The notes: generated by a model from the sequence alone, not told the origin. A stretch of DNA of 64,000 bases from Hydractinia symbiolongicarpus (GCF_029227915.1 NC_079885.1:14829001-14893000), one strand, 5' to 3'. Positions 45,053 to 58,589 are shown, numbered from the stretch's first letter. Program-made: numbers and translations.

Positions 45053-45502
45053 ATTGACTTTTTCACGTTACATTATTTATCATTACGACTGTGACGTATC
45101 TTTTTTACGCAATAGCCGCTGAGTAAATCAAGAAAGAGACATGATTAGAAGTTGCTTTTCCTTCAAAACGGCTACAATCGTGCTGAAATAAATGCGCCAC
45201 GTCGCAAATGAATGGATTACGAGCGTCAGACAAAGAAAATGGCGATGTACTTACTTTGCTAACTAACTTTGTCATATGAAAATTAAGTCTGAAAGTACCC
45301 TAGATTGCCTTCGTTGGAACTTTTTACCGGAAATCTTAAAGCGCATTATTGTCGTAAAGAATCGATAGCGCTTAAAAGGAGCTTTCAAATGCACATAAAC
45401 ACGAACTATTTCCGATCACCCAGTCAAGAATTATGATCTTTAAAGTTCGAACCCTTTTCGATGTAATGTGCTAATAAATCGTAGATATCTACCCGTATGT
45501 TT

Positions 45503-45621
45503 GTCTACGACCATACCACGATGAACACACCTGTTCTCGTCCGATCACGGAAGTTAAGCATCGTCGGGCCGGGATAGAACTTGGATGGGGCACCGCCTGG
45601 GATCTCCCGGTGTCGTAGGCT
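45503..45621 (+). rRNA. 5S rRNA: 5S rRNA gene
   Basis: Class beta, T4. T76A, G89C, but with the usual TAATAAAT upstream. Confidence 0.96.
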
Positions 45622-46071
45622 ATTGACGTTTTCACGTTACATTATTTATCATCACGACTGTGACGTATCTTTTTTACGCAATAGCCGCCGAGTAAATCAA
45701 GTAAGGGACATGATTAGAAGTTTCTTTCCCTTAAAAAGGGCTACAATCATGCTGCAATAAATGCGCCACGTCGCAAATGAATGGATTAAGAGCGTCAGAC
45801 AAAGAAAATGGCGATGTAGTTACTTTGCTAATTAACTTTGTCATATGAAAATTAAGTCTGCAAGTACCCTAGATTGCCTTCGTTGGAACTTTTTACCGGA
45901 AATCATAAAGCGCATTATTGTTGTAAAGAATCGATAGCGCTTAAAAAGAGCTTTCAAATGCACATAAACACGACCTATTTCGAATGATCGAGTCAAGAAA
46001 TATGACCTTTAAAGTTTGAACCACTTTCGATGTAATGTGCTAATAAATCGTAGATATCTGCCCGTTTGTTT

Positions 46072-46190
46072 GTCTACGACCATACCACGATGAACACACC
46101 TTTTCTCGTCCGATCACGGAAGTTAAGCATCGTCGGGCCGGGATAGTACTTGGATTGGGGACCGCCTGGGATCTCCCGGTGTCGTAGGCT
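46072..46190 (+). rRNA. 5S rRNA: 5S rRNA gene
   Basis: Class gamma. G31T, G85T. Confidence 0.93.
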
Positions 46191-46640
46191 ATTGACTATT
46201 TCACGTTACATTATTTATCATTACAACTGTGACGTATCTTTTTTACGCAATAGCCGCTGAGTAAATCAAGTAAGGGACGTGATTAGAAGTTGCTTTCCCT
46301 TCAAAACGGCTACAATCTTGCTGCAATAAATGCGCCACGTCGCAAATAAATGGATTACGAGCGTCAGACAAAGAAAGTGGCGATGTAGTTACTTTGCTAA
46401 TTAACTTTGTCATATGAAAATTAAGTCTGAAAGTACCCTAGATTTCTTTCGTTGGAACTTTTTACCGGAAATCTTAAAGCGCATGGTTGTCGTAAAGAAT
46501 CGATAGCGCTTAAAAAGAGCTTTCAAATGCACATAAACACGACCTATTCCGGATGATCCAGTCAAGAAATATGACCTTTAAAGTTTGAACCATTTTCGAT
46601 GTAATGTGCTAATAAATCGTAGATATCTGCCCGTTTGTTT

Positions 46641-46759
46641 GTCTACGACCATACCACGATGAACACACCTTTTCTCGTCCGATCACGGAAGTTAAGCATC
46701 GTCGGGCCGGGATAGTACTGGGATGGGGGACCGCCTGGTATCTCCCGGTGTCGTAGGCT
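46641..46759 (+). rRNA. 5S rRNA: 5S rRNA gene, last class gamma copy
   Basis: Class gamma. G31T, T80G, G99T. No gamma gene follows in the remaining 17 kb. Confidence 0.92.
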
Positions 46760-47209
46760 ATTGACTATTTCACGTTACATTATTTATCATTACAACTGTG
46801 ACGTATCTTTTTTACGCAATAGCCGCTGAGTAAATCAAGTAAGGGACGTGATTAGAAGTTGCTTTCCCTTCAAAACGGCTACAATCTTGCTGCAATAAAT
46901 GCGCCACGTCGCAAATAAATGGATTACGAGCGTCAGACAAAGAAAGTGGCGATGTAGTTACTTTGCTAATTAACTTTGTCATATGAAAATTAAGTCTGAA
47001 AGTACCCTAGATTGCCTTCGTTGGAACTTTTTACCGGAAATCTCAAAGCGCATTATTGTCGTAAAGAATCGATAGCGCTTAAAAGGAGCTTTCAAATGCA
47101 CATAAACACGAACTATTTCCGATCACCCAGTCAAGAATTATGATCTTTAAAGTTTGAACCATTTTCGATGTAATGTGCCAATAAATCGTAGATATCTACC
47201 CGTATGTTT

Positions 47210-47328
47210 GTCTACGACCATACCACGATGAACACACCTGTTCTCGTCCGATCACGGAAGTTAAGCATCGTCGGGCCGGGATAGAACTTGGATGGGGGAC
47301 CGCCTGGGATCTCCCGGTGTCGTAGGCT
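47210..47328 (+). rRNA. 5S rRNA: 5S rRNA gene
   Basis: Class beta, T4. T76A only; CAATAAAT upstream. Confidence 0.97.
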
Positions 47329-47778
47329 ATTGACGTTTTCACGTTACATTATTTATCATCACGACTGTGACGTATCTTTTTTACGCAATAGCCGCCGAGT
47401 AAATCAAGTAAGGGACATGATTAGAAGTTTCTTTCCCTTCAAAACGGCTACATTCGTGCTGAAATAAATGCGCCACGTCGCAAATGAATGGATTACGAGC
47501 GTCAGACAAAGAAAATGGCGATGTACTTACTTTGTTAACTAACTTTGTCATATGAAAATTAAGTCTGAAAGTACCCTAGATTTCCTTCGTTGGAACTTTT
47601 TACCGGAAATCTTAAAGCGCATGGTTGTCGTAAAGAATCGATAGCGCTTAAAAAGAGCTTTCAAATGCACATAAACACGACCTATTTCGGATGATCCAGT
47701 CAAGAAATATGACCTTTAAAGTTTGAACCATTTTCGATGTAATGTGCTAATAAATCGTAGATATCTGCCCGTTTGTTT

Positions 47779-47897
47779 GTCTACGACCATACCACGATGA
47801 ACACACCTGTTCTCGTCCGATCGCGGAAGTTAAGCATCGTCGGGCCGGGATAGAACTTGGATGGGGGACCGCCTGGGATCTCCCGGTGTCGTAGGCT
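47779..47897 (+). rRNA. 5S rRNA: 5S rRNA gene, alpha/beta mosaic
   Basis: A45G with T76A, T101 and T4: an alpha 5' part joined to a beta 3' part. The upstream spacer is of the alpha-associated type. Confidence 0.95.
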
Positions 47898-48347
47898 ATT
47901 GACGTTTTCACGTTACATTATTTATCATCACGACTGTGACGTATCTTTTTTACGCAATAGCCGCCGAGTAAATCAAGTAAGGGACATGATTAGAAGTTTC
48001 TTTCCCTTCAAAACGGCTACATTCGTGCTGAAATAAATGCGCCACGTCGCAAATGAATGGATTACGAGCGTCAGACAAAGAAAATGGCGATGTACTTACT
48101 TTGTTAACTAACTTTGTCATATGAAAATTAAGGCTGAAAGTACCCTAGATTGCCTTCGTTGGAACTTTTTACCGGAAATCTTAAAGCGCATTATTGTCGT
48201 ACAGAATCGATAGCGCTTAAAAGGAGCTTTAAAATGCACATAAACACGAACTATTTCCGATCACCCAGTCAAGAATTATGATCTTTAAAGTTCGAACCAT
48301 TTTCGATGTAATGTGCTAATAAATCGTAGATATCTACCCGTATGTTT

Positions 48348-48466
48348 GTCTACGACCATACCACGATGAACACACCTGTTCTCGTCCGATCACGGAAGTT
48401 AAGCATCGTCGGGCCGGGATAGTACTTGGATGGGGGACTGCCTGGGATCTCCCGGTGTCGTAGGCT
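48348..48466 (+). rRNA. 5S rRNA: 5S rRNA gene
   Basis: Class beta, T4. C92T only, in the box C region. Confidence 0.96.
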
Positions 48467-48916
48467 ATTGACGTTTTCACGTTACATTATTTATCATCAC
48501 GACTGTGACGTATCTTTTTTACGCAATAGCCGCCGAGTAAATCAGGTAAGGGACATGATTAGAAGTTTCTTTGCCTTAAAAAGGGCCACAATCTTGCTGC
48601 AATAAATGCGCCACGTCGCAAATGAATGGATTAAGAGCGTCAGACAAAGAAAATGGCGATGTAGTTACTTTGCTAATTAACTTTGTCATATGAAAATTAA
48701 GTCTGAAAGTACCCTAGATTTCCTTCGTTGGAACTTTTTACCGGAAATCTTAAAGCGCATGGTTGTCGTAAAGAATCGATAGCGCTTAAAAGGAGCTTTC
48801 AAATGCACATAAACACGAACTATTTCCGATCACCCAGTCAAGAATTATGATCTTTAAAGTTTGAACCATTTTCGATGTAATGTGCCAATAAATCGTAGAT
48901 ATCTACCCGTATGTTT

Positions 48917-49035
48917 GTCTACGACCATACCACGATGAACACACCTGTTCTCGTCCGATCACGGAAGTTAAGCATCGTCGGGCCGGGATAGAACTTGGAT
49001 GGGGGACCGCCTGGGATCTCCCGGTGTCGTAGGCT
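48917..49035 (+). rRNA. 5S rRNA: 5S rRNA gene
   Basis: Class beta, T4. T76A only; CAATAAAT upstream. Confidence 0.97.
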
Positions 49036-49485
49036 ATTGACGTTTTCACGTTACATTATTTATCATCACGACTGTGACGTATCTTTTTTACGCAATAGCC
49101 GCCGAGTAAATCAAGTAAGGGACATGATTAGAAGTTTCTTTCCCTTCAAAACGGCTACATTCGTGCTGAAATAAATGCGCCACGTCGCAAATGAATGGAT
49201 TACGAGCGTCAGACAAAGAAAATGGCGATGTACTTACTTTGTTAACTAACTTTGTCATATGAAAATTAAGTCTGAAAGTACCCTAGATTTCCTTCGTTGG
49301 AACTTTTTACCAGAAATCTTAAAGCGCATGGTTGTCGTAAAGAATCGATAGCGCTTAAAAAGAGCTTTCAAATGCACATAAACACGACCTATTTCGGATG
49401 ATCCAGTCAAGAAATATGACCTTTAAAGTTTGAACCATTTTCGATGTAATGTGCTAATAAATCGTAGATATCTGCCCGTTTGTTT

Positions 49486-49604
49486 GTCTACGACCATACC
49501 ACGATGAACACACCTGTTCTCGTCCGATCGCGTAAGTTAAGCATCGTCGGGCCGGGATAGTACTTGGATGGGGCACCGCCTGGGAACTCCCGGTGTCGTA
49601 GGCT
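49486..49604 (+). rRNA. 5S rRNA: 5S rRNA gene
   Basis: Class alpha variant, T5 (TTACTTTTTC). A45G, G48T (breaks C28-G48), G89C, T101A; C106 unchanged. Confidence 0.93.
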
Positions 49605-50054
49605 ATTTACTTTTTCACGTTACATTATTTATCATTACGACTGTGACGTATCTTTTTTACGCAATAGCCGCTGAGTAAATCAAGTAAGGGACATGATTAG
49701 AAGTTTCTTTCCCTTCAAAACGGCTACAATCGTGCTGAAATAAATGCGCCACGTCGCAAATGAATGGATTACGAGCGTCAGACAAAGAAAATGGCGATGT
49801 ACTTACTTTGTTAACTAACTTTGTCATATGAAAATTAAGGCTGAAAGTACCCTAGATTGCCTTCGTTGGAACTTTTTACCGGAAATCTTAAAGCGCATTA
49901 TTGTCGTAAAGAATCGATAGCGCTTAAAAGGAGCTTTAAAATGCACATAAACACGAACTATTTCCGATCACCCAGTCAAGAATTATGATCTTTAAAGTTC
50001 GAACCATTTTCGATGTAATGTGCTAATAAATCGTAGATATCTACCCGTATGTTT

Positions 50055-50173
50055 GTCTACGACCATACCACGATGAACACACCTGTTCTCGTCCGATCAC
50101 GGAAGTTAAGCATCGTCGGGCCGGGATAGTACTTGGATGGGGGACTGCCTGGGATCTCCCGGTGTCGTAGGCT
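50055..50173 (+). rRNA. 5S rRNA: 5S rRNA gene
   Basis: Class beta, T4. C92T only. Confidence 0.96.
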
Positions 50174-50623
50174 ATTGACGTTTTCACGTTACATTATTTA
50201 TCATCACGACTGTGACGTATCTTTTTTACGCAATAGCCGCCGAGTAAATCAGGTAAGGGACATGATTAGAAGTTTCTTTGCCTTAAAAAGGGCCACAATC
50301 TTGCTGCAATAAATGCGCCACGTCGCAAATGAATGGATTAAGAGCGTCAGACAAAGAAAATGGCGATGTAGTTACTTTGCTAATTAACTTTGTCATATGA
50401 AAATTAAGTCTGAAAGTACCCTAGATTTCCTTCGTTGGAACTTTTTACCGGAAATCTTAAAGCGCATGGTTGTCGTAAAGAATCGATAGCGCTTAAAAAG
50501 AGCTTTCAAATGCACATAAACACGACCTATTTCGGATGATCCAGTCAAGAAATATGACCTTTAAAGTTTGAACCATTTTCGATGTAATGTGCTAATAAAT
50601 CGTAGATATCTGCCCGTTTGTTT

Positions 50624-50742
50624 GTCTACGACCATACCACGATGAACACACCTGTTCTCGTCCGATCGCGGAAGTTAAGCATCGTCGGGCCGGGATAGTA
50701 CTTGGATGGGGGACCGCCTGGGAACTCCTGGTGTCGTAGGCT
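50624..50742 (+). rRNA. 5S rRNA: 5S rRNA gene
   Basis: Standard alpha, T5. Confidence 0.97.
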
Positions 50743-51192
50743 ATTGACTTTTTCACGTTACATTATTTATCATTACAACTGTGACGTATCTTTTTTACGC
50801 AATAGCCGCTGAGTAAATCAAGTAAGGGACGTGATTAGAAGTTGCTTTCCCTTCAAAACGGCTACAATCTTGCTGCAATAAATGCGCCACGTCGCAAATA
50901 AATGGATTACGAGCGTCAGACAAAGAAAATGGCGATGTACTTACATTGCTAACTAACTTTGTCATATGAAAATTAAGTCTGAAAGTACCCTAGATTGCCT
51001 TCGTTGGAACTTTTTACCGGAAATCTTAAAGCGCATTATTGTCGTAAAGAATCGATAGCGCTTAAAAGGAGCTTTCAAATGCACATAAACACGAATTATT
51101 TCCGATCACCCAGTCAAGAATTATGATCTTTAAAGTTTGAACCATTTTCGATGTAATGTGCCAATAAATCGTAGATATCTACCCGTATGTTT

Positions 51193-51311
51193 GTCTACGA
51201 CCATACCACGATGAACACACCTGTTCTCGTCCGATCACGGAAGTTAAGCATCGTCGGGCCGGGATAGAACTTGGATGGGGGACCGCCTGGGATCTCCCGG
51301 TGTCGTAGGCT
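51193..51311 (+). rRNA. 5S rRNA: 5S rRNA gene
   Basis: Class beta, T4. T76A only; spacer tag CACGAATTATTTCC upstream. Confidence 0.97.
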
Positions 51312-51761
51312 ATTGACGTTTTCACGTTACATTATTTATCATCACGACTGTGACGTATCTTTTTTACGCAATAGCCGCCGAGTAAATCAAGTAAGGGACA
51401 TGATTAGAAGTTTCTTTCCCTTCAAAACGGCTACAATCGTGCTGAAATAAATGCGCCACGTCGCAAATGAATGGATTACGAGCGTCAGACAAAGAAAATG
51501 GCGATGTACTTACTTTGTTAACTAACTTTGTCATATGAAAATTAAGTCTGAAAGTACCCTAGATTTCCTTCGTTGGAACTTTTTACCGGAAATCTTAAAG
51601 CGCATGGTTGTCGTAAAGAATCGATAGCGCTTAAAAAGAGCTTTCAAATGCACATAAACACGACCTATTTCGGATGATCCAGTCAAGAAATATGACCTTT
51701 AAAGTTTGAACCATTTTCGATGTAATGTGCTAATAAATCGTAGATATCTGCCCGTTTGTTT

Positions 51762-51880
51762 GTCTACGACCATACCACGATGAACACACCTGTTCTCGTC
51801 CGATCGCGGAAGTTAAGCATCGTCGGGCCGGGATAGTACTTGGATGGGGGACCGCCTGGGAACTCCTGGTGTCGTAGGCT
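51762..51880 (+). rRNA. 5S rRNA: 5S rRNA gene
   Basis: Standard alpha, T5. Confidence 0.97.
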
Positions 51881-52330
51881 ATTGACTTTTTCACGTTACA
51901 TTATTTATCATTACGACTGTGACGTATCTTTTTTACGCAATAGCCGCTGAGTAAATCAAGTAAGGGACATGATTAGAAGTTTCTTTCCCTTCAAAACGGC
52001 TACAATCGTGCTGAAATAAATGCGCCACGTCGCAAATGAATGGATTACGAGCGTCAGACAAAGAAAATGGCGATGTACTTACTTTGTTAACTAACTTTGT
52101 CATATGAAAATTAAGGCTGAAAGTACCCTAGATTGCCTTCGTTGGAACTTTTTACCGGAAATCTTAAAGCGCATTATTGTCGTAAAGAATCGATAGCGCT
52201 TAAAAGGAGCTTTAAAATGCACATAAACACGAACTATTTCCGATCACCCAGTCAAGAATTATGATCTTTAAAGTTCGAACCATTTTCGATGTAATGTGCT
52301 AATAAATCGTAGATATCTACCCGTATGTTT

Positions 52331-52449
52331 GTCTACGACCATACCACGATGAACACACCTGTTCTCGTCCGATCACGGAAGTTAAGCATCGTCGGGCCGG
52401 GATAGTACTTGGATGGGGGACTGCCTGGGATCTCCCGGTGTCGTAGGCT
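52331..52449 (+). rRNA. 5S rRNA: 5S rRNA gene
   Basis: Class beta, T4. C92T only. Confidence 0.96.
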
Positions 52450-52899
52450 ATTGACGTTTTCACGTTACATTATTTATCATCACGACTGTGACGTATCTTT
52501 TTTACGCAATAGCCGCCGAGTAAATCAGGTAAGGGACATGATTAGAAGTTTCTTTGCCTTAAAAAGGGCCACAATCTTGCTGCAATAAATGCGCCACGTC
52601 GCAAATGAATGGATTAAGAGCGTCAGACAAAGAAAATGGCGATGTAGTTACTTTGCTAATTAACTTTGTCATATGAAAATTAAGTCTGAAAGTACCCTAG
52701 ATTTCCTTCGTTGGAACTTTTTACCGGAAATCTTAAAGCGCATGGTTGTCGTAAAGAATCGATAGCGCTTAAAAAGAGCTTTCAAATGCACATAAACACG
52801 ACCTATTTCGGATGATCCAGTCAAGAAATATGACCTTTAAAGTTTGAACCATTTTCGATGTAATGTGCTAATAAATCGTAGATATCTGCCCGTTTGTTT

Positions 52900-53018
52900 G
52901 TCTACGACCATACCACGATGAACACACCTGTTCTCGTCCGATCGCGGAAGTTAAGCATCGTCGGGCCGGGATAGTACTTGGATGGGGGACCGCCTGGGAA
53001 CTCCTGGTGTCGTAGGCT
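52900..53018 (+). rRNA. 5S rRNA: 5S rRNA gene
   Basis: Standard alpha, T5. The duplicated block ends about 30 bp past this gene. Confidence 0.97.
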
Positions 53019-53468
53019 ATTGACTTTTTCACGTTACATTATTTATCATCACGACTGTGACGTATCTTTTTTACGCAATAGCCGCTGAGTAAATCAAGTA
53101 AGGGACGTGATTAGAAGTTGCTTTCCCTTCAAAACGGCTACAATCGTGCTGAAATAAATGCGCCACGTCGCAAATGAATGGATTACGAGCGTCAGACAAA
53201 GAAAATGGCGATGTACTTACTTTGTTAACTAACTTTGTCATATGAAAATTAAGTCTGAAAGTACCCTAGATTTCCTTCGTTGGAACTTTTTACCGGAAAT
53301 CTTAAAGCGCATGGTTGTCGTAAAGAATCGATAGCGCTTAAAAAGAGCTTTCAAATGCACATAAACACGACCTATTTCGGATGATCCAGTCAAGAAATAT
53401 GACCTTTAAAGTTTGAACCATTTTCGATGTAATGTGCTAATAAATCGTAGATATCTGCCCGTTTGTTT

Positions 53469-53587
53469 GTCTACGACCATACCACGATGAACACACCTGT
53501 TCTCGTCCGATCGCGGAAGTTAAGCATCGTCGGGCCGGGATAGTACTTGGATGGGGGACCGCCTGGGAACTCCTGGTGTCGTAGGCT
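53469..53587 (+). rRNA. 5S rRNA: 5S rRNA gene
   Basis: Standard alpha, T5; second of three alpha genes in a row. Confidence 0.97.
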
Positions 53588-54037
53588 ATTGACTTTTTCA
53601 CGTTACATTATTTATCATTACAACTGTGACGTATCTTTTTTACGCAATAGCCGCTGAGTAAATCAAGTAAGGGACGTGATTAGAAGTTGCTTTCCCTTCA
53701 AAACGGCTACAATCTTGCTGCAATAAATGCGCCACGTCGCAAATAAATGGATTACGAGCGTCAGACAAAGAAAATGGCGATGTACTTACATTGCTAACTA
53801 ACTTTGTCATATGAAAATTAAGTCTGAAAGTACCCTAGATTTCCTTCGTTGGAACTTTTTACCGGAAATCTTAAAGCGCATGGTTGTCGTAAAGAATCGA
53901 TAGCGCTTAAAAAGAGCTTTCAAATGCACATAAACACGACCTATTTCGGATGATCCAGTCAAGAAATATGACCTTTAAAGTTTGAACCATTTTCGATGTA
54001 ATGTGCTAATAAATCGTAGATATCTGCCCGTTTGTTT

Positions 54038-54156
54038 GTCTACGACCATACCACGATGAACACACCTGTTCTCGTCCGATCGCGGAAGTTAAGCATCGTC
54101 GGGCCGGGATAGTACTTGGATGGGGGACCGCCTGGGAACTCCTGGTGTCGTAGGCT
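54038..54156 (+). rRNA. 5S rRNA: 5S rRNA gene
   Basis: Standard alpha, T5; third in a row. Confidence 0.97.
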
Positions 54157-54606
54157 ATTGACTTTTTCACGTTACATTATTTATCATTACAACTGTGACG
54201 TATCTTTTTTACGCAATAGCCGCTGAGTAAATCAAGTAAGGGACGTGATTAGAAGTTGCTTTCCCTTCAAAACGGCTACAATCTTGCTGCAATAAATGCG
54301 CCACGTCGCAAATAAATGGATTACGAGCGTCAGACAAAGAAAATGGCGATGTACTTACATTGCTAACTAACTTTGTCATATGAAAATTAAGTCTGAAAGT
54401 ACCCTAGATTGCCTTCGTTGGAACTTTTTACCGGAAATCTTAAAGCGCATTATTGTCGTAAAGAATCGATAGCGCTTAAAAGGAGCTTTCAAATGCACAT
54501 AAACACGAATTATTTCCGATCACCCAGTCAAGAATTATGATCTTTAAAGTTTGAACCATTTTCGATGTAATGTGCCAATAAATCGTAGATATCTACCCGT
54601 ATGTTT

Positions 54607-54725
54607 GTCTACGACCATACCACGATGAACACACCTGTTCTCGTCCGATCACGGAAGTTAAGCATCGTCGGGCCGGGATAGAACTTGGATGGGGGACCGC
54701 CTGGGATCTCCCGGTGTCGTAGGCT
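54607..54725 (+). rRNA. 5S rRNA: 5S rRNA gene
   Basis: Class beta, T4. T76A only; carries the CACGAATTATTTCC tag upstream. Confidence 0.97.
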
Positions 54726-55175
54726 ATTGACGTTTTCACGTTACATTATTTATCATCACGACTGTGACGTATCTTTTTTACGCAATAGCCGCCGAGTAAA
54801 TCAAGTAAGGGACATGATTAGAAGTTTCTTTCCCTTCAAAACGGCTACAATCGTGCTGAAATAAATGCGCCACGTCGCAAATGAATGGATTACGAGCGTC
54901 AGACAAAGAAAATGGCGATGTACTTACTTTGTTAACTAACTTTGTCATATGAAAATTAAGTCTGAAAGTACCCTAGATTTCCTTCGTTGGAACTTTTTAC
55001 CGGAAATCTTAAAGCGCATGGTTGTCGTAAAGAATCGATAGCGCTTAAAAAGAGCTTTCAAATGCACATAAACACGACCTATTTCGGATGATCCAGTCAA
55101 GAAATATGACCTTTAAAGTTTGAACCATTTTCGATGTAATGTGCTAATAAATCGTAGATATCTGCCCGTTTGTTT

Positions 55176-55294
55176 GTCTACGACCATACCACGATGAACA
55201 CACCTGTTCTCGTCCGATCGCGGAAGTTAAGCATCGTCGGGCCGGGATAGTACTTGGATGGGGGACCGCCTGGGAACTCCTGGTGTCGTAGGCT
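55176..55294 (+). rRNA. 5S rRNA: 5S rRNA gene
   Basis: Standard alpha, T5. Confidence 0.97.
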
Positions 55295-55744
55295 ATTGAC
55301 TTTTTCACGTTACATTATTTATCATTACAACTGTGACGTATCTTTTTTACGCAATAGCCGCTGAGTAAATCAAGTAAGGGACGTGATTAGAAGTTGCTTT
55401 CCCTTCAAAACGGCTACAATCTTGCTGCAATAAATGCGCCACGTCGCAAATAAATGGATTACGAGCGTCAGACAAAGAAAATGGCGATGTACTTACATTG
55501 CTAACTAACTTTGTCATATGAAAATTAAGTCTGAAAGTACCCTAGATTGCCTTCGTTGGAACTTTTTACCGGAAATCTTAAAGCGCATTATTGTCGTAAA
55601 GAATCGATAGCGCTTAAAAAGAGCTTTCAAATGCACATAAACACGACCTATTTCGGATGATCCAGTCAAGAAATATGACCTTTAAAGTTTGAACCATTTT
55701 CGATGTAATGTGCTAATAAATCGTAGATATCTGCCCGTTTGTTT

Positions 55745-55863
55745 GTCTACGACCATACCACGATGAACACCCCTGTTCTCGTCCGATCGCGGAAGTTAAG
55801 CATCGTCGGGCCGGGATAGTACTTGGATGGGGGACCGCCTGGGAACTCCTGGTGTCGTAGGCT
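55745..55863 (+). rRNA. 5S rRNA: 5S rRNA gene
   Basis: Class alpha, T5. A27C, A45G, T101A, C106T. Confidence 0.96.
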
Positions 55864-56313
55864 ATTGACTTTTTCACGTTACATTATTTATCATTACAAC
55901 TGTGACGTATCTTTTTTACGCAATAGCCGCTGAGTAAATCAAGTAAGGGACGTGATTGGAAGTTGCTTTCCCTTCAAAACGGCTACAATCTTGCTGCAAT
56001 AAATGCGCCACGTCGCAAATAAATGGATTACGAGCGTCAGACAAAGAAAATGGCGATGTACTTACATTGCTAACTAACTTTGTCATATGAAAATTAAGTC
56101 TGAAAGTACCCTAGATTGCCTTCGTTGGAACTTTTTACCGGAAATCTTAAAGCGCATTATTGTCGTAAAGAATCGATAGCGCTTAAAAGGAGCTTTCAAA
56201 TGCACATAAACACGAACTATTTCCGATCACCCAGTCAAGAATTATGATCTTTAAAGTTTGAACCATTTTCGATGTAATGTGCCAATAAATCGTAGATATC
56301 TACCCGTATGTTT

Positions 56314-56432
56314 GTCTACGACCATACCACGATGAACACACCTGTTCTCGTCCGATCACGGAAGTTAAGCATCGTCGGGCCGGGATAGAACTTGGATGGG
56401 GAACCGCCTGGGATCTCCCGGTGTCGTAGGCT
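56314..56432 (+). rRNA. 5S rRNA: 5S rRNA gene
   Basis: Class beta, T4. T76A, G89A. Confidence 0.96.
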
Positions 56433-56882
56433 ATTGACGTTTTCACGTTACATTATTTATCATCACGACTGTGACGTATCTTTTTTACGCAATAGCCGCC
56501 GAGTAAATCAAGTAAGGGACATGATTAGAAGTTTCTTTCCCTTCAAAACGGCTACAATCGTGCTGAAATAAATGCGCCACGTCGCAAATGAATGGATTAC
56601 GAGCGTCAGACAAAGAAAATGGCGATGTACTTACTTTGTTAACTAACTTTGTCATATGAAAATTAAGTCTGAAAGTACCCTAGATTTCCTTCGTTGGAAC
56701 TTTTTACCGGAAATCTTAAAGCGCATGGTTGTCGTAAAGAATCGATAGCGCTTAAAAAGAGCTTTCAAATGCACATAAACACGACCTATTTCGGATGATC
56801 CAGTCAAGAAATATGACCTTTAAAGTTTGAACCATTTTCGATGTAATGTGCTAATAAATCGTAGATATCTGCCCGTTTGTTT

Positions 56883-57001
56883 GTCTACGACCATACCACG
56901 ATGAACACCCCTGTTCTCGTCCGATCGCGGAAGTTAAGCATCGTCGGGCCGGGATAGTACTTGGATGGGGGACCGCCTGGGAACTCCTGGTGTCGTAGGC
57001 T
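56883..57001 (+). rRNA. 5S rRNA: 5S rRNA gene
   Basis: Class alpha, T5. A27C, A45G, T101A, C106T, as at 55745 two units earlier. Confidence 0.96.
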
Positions 57002-57451
57002 ATTGACTTTTTCACGTTACATTATTTATCATTACAACTGTGACGTATCTTTTTTACGCAATAGCCGCTGAGTAAATCAAGTAAGGGACGTGATTAGAAG
57101 TTGCTTTCCCTTCAAAACGGCTACAATCTTGCTGCAATAAATGCGCCACGTCGCAAATAAATGGATTACGAGCGTCAGACAAAGAAAATGGCGATGTACT
57201 TACATTGCTAACTAACTTTGTCATATGAAAATTAAGTCTGAAAGTACCCTAGATTGCCTTCGTTGGAACTTTTTACCGGAAATCTTAAAGCGCATTATTG
57301 TCGTAAAGAATCGATAGCGCTTAAAAGGAGCTTTCAAATGCACATAAACACGAATTATTTCCGATCACCCAGTCAAGAATTATGATCTCTAAAGTTTGAA
57401 CCATTTTCGATGTAATGTGCCAATAAATCGTAGATATCTACCCGTATGTTT

Positions 57452-57570
57452 GTCTACGACCATACCACGATGAACACACCTGTTCTCGTCCGATCACGGA
57501 AGTTAAGCATCGTCGGGCCGGGATAGAACTTGGATGGGGGACCGCCTGGGATCTCCCGGTGTCGTAGGCT
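57452..57570 (+). rRNA. 5S rRNA: 5S rRNA gene
   Basis: Class beta, T4. T76A only; tag CACGAATTATTTCC upstream. Confidence 0.97.
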
Positions 57571-58020
57571 ATTGACGTTTTCACGTTACATTATTTATCA
57601 TCACGACTGTGACGTATCTTTTTTACGCAATAGCCGCCGAGTAAATCAAGTAAGGGACATGATTAGAAGTTTCTTTCCCTTCAAAACGGCTACAATCGTG
57701 CTGAAATAAATGCGCCACGTCGCAAATGAATGGATTACGAGCGTCAGACAAAGAAAATGGCGATGTACTTACTTTGTTAACTAACTTTGTCATATGAAAA
57801 TTAAGTCTGAAAGTACCCTAGATTTCCTTCGTTGGAACTTTTTACCGGAAATCTTAAAGCGCATGGTTGTCGTAAAGAATCGATAGCGCTTAAAAAGAGC
57901 TTTCAAATGCACATAAACACGACCTATTTCGGATGATCCAGTCAAGAAATATGACCTTTAAAGTTTGAACCATTTTCGATGTAATGTGCTAATAAATCGT
58001 AGATATCTGCCCGTTTGTTT

Positions 58021-58139
58021 GTCTACGACCATACCACGATGAACACACCTGTTCTCGTCCGATCGCGGAAGTTAAGCATCGTCGGGCTGGGATAGTACTT
58101 GGATGGGGGACCGCCTGGGAACTCCTGGTGTCGTAGGCT
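58021..58139 (+). rRNA. 5S rRNA: 5S rRNA gene
   Basis: Class alpha, T5. A45G, C68T (U-G wobble in helix V), T101A, C106T. Confidence 0.96.
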
Positions 58140-58589
58140 ATTGACTTTTTCACGTTACATTATTTATCATTACAACTGTGACGTATCTTTTTTACGCAAT
58201 AGCCGCTGAGTAAATCAAGTAAGGGACGTGATTAGAAGTTGCTTTCCCTTCAAAACGGCTACAATCTTGCTGCAATAAATGCGCCACGTCGCAAATAAAT
58301 GGATTACGAGCGTCAGACAAAGAAAATGGCGATGTACTTACATTGCTAACTAACTTTGTCATATGAAAATTAAGTCTGAAAGTACCCTAGATTGCCTTCG
58401 TTGGAACTTTTTACCGGAAATCTTAAAGCGCATTATTGTCGTAAAGAATCGATAGCGCTTAAAAGGAGCTTTCAAATGCACATAAACACGAACTATTTCC
58501 GATCACCCAGTCAAGAATTATGATCTTTAAAGTTTGAACCATTTTCGATGTAATGTGCCAATAAATCGTAGATATCTACCCGTATGTTT

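Larger units (their letters stand above)
49486..53048 (+). repeat. Seven-gene block duplicated at 59159-62721
   Basis: The gene series (A45G+G48T+G89C), C92T, alpha, T76A, alpha, C92T, alpha recurs at a fixed 9673-bp offset (17 units). Inside it, C92T-alpha-T76A-alpha is a four-unit (2276-bp) period. Confidence 0.9.
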
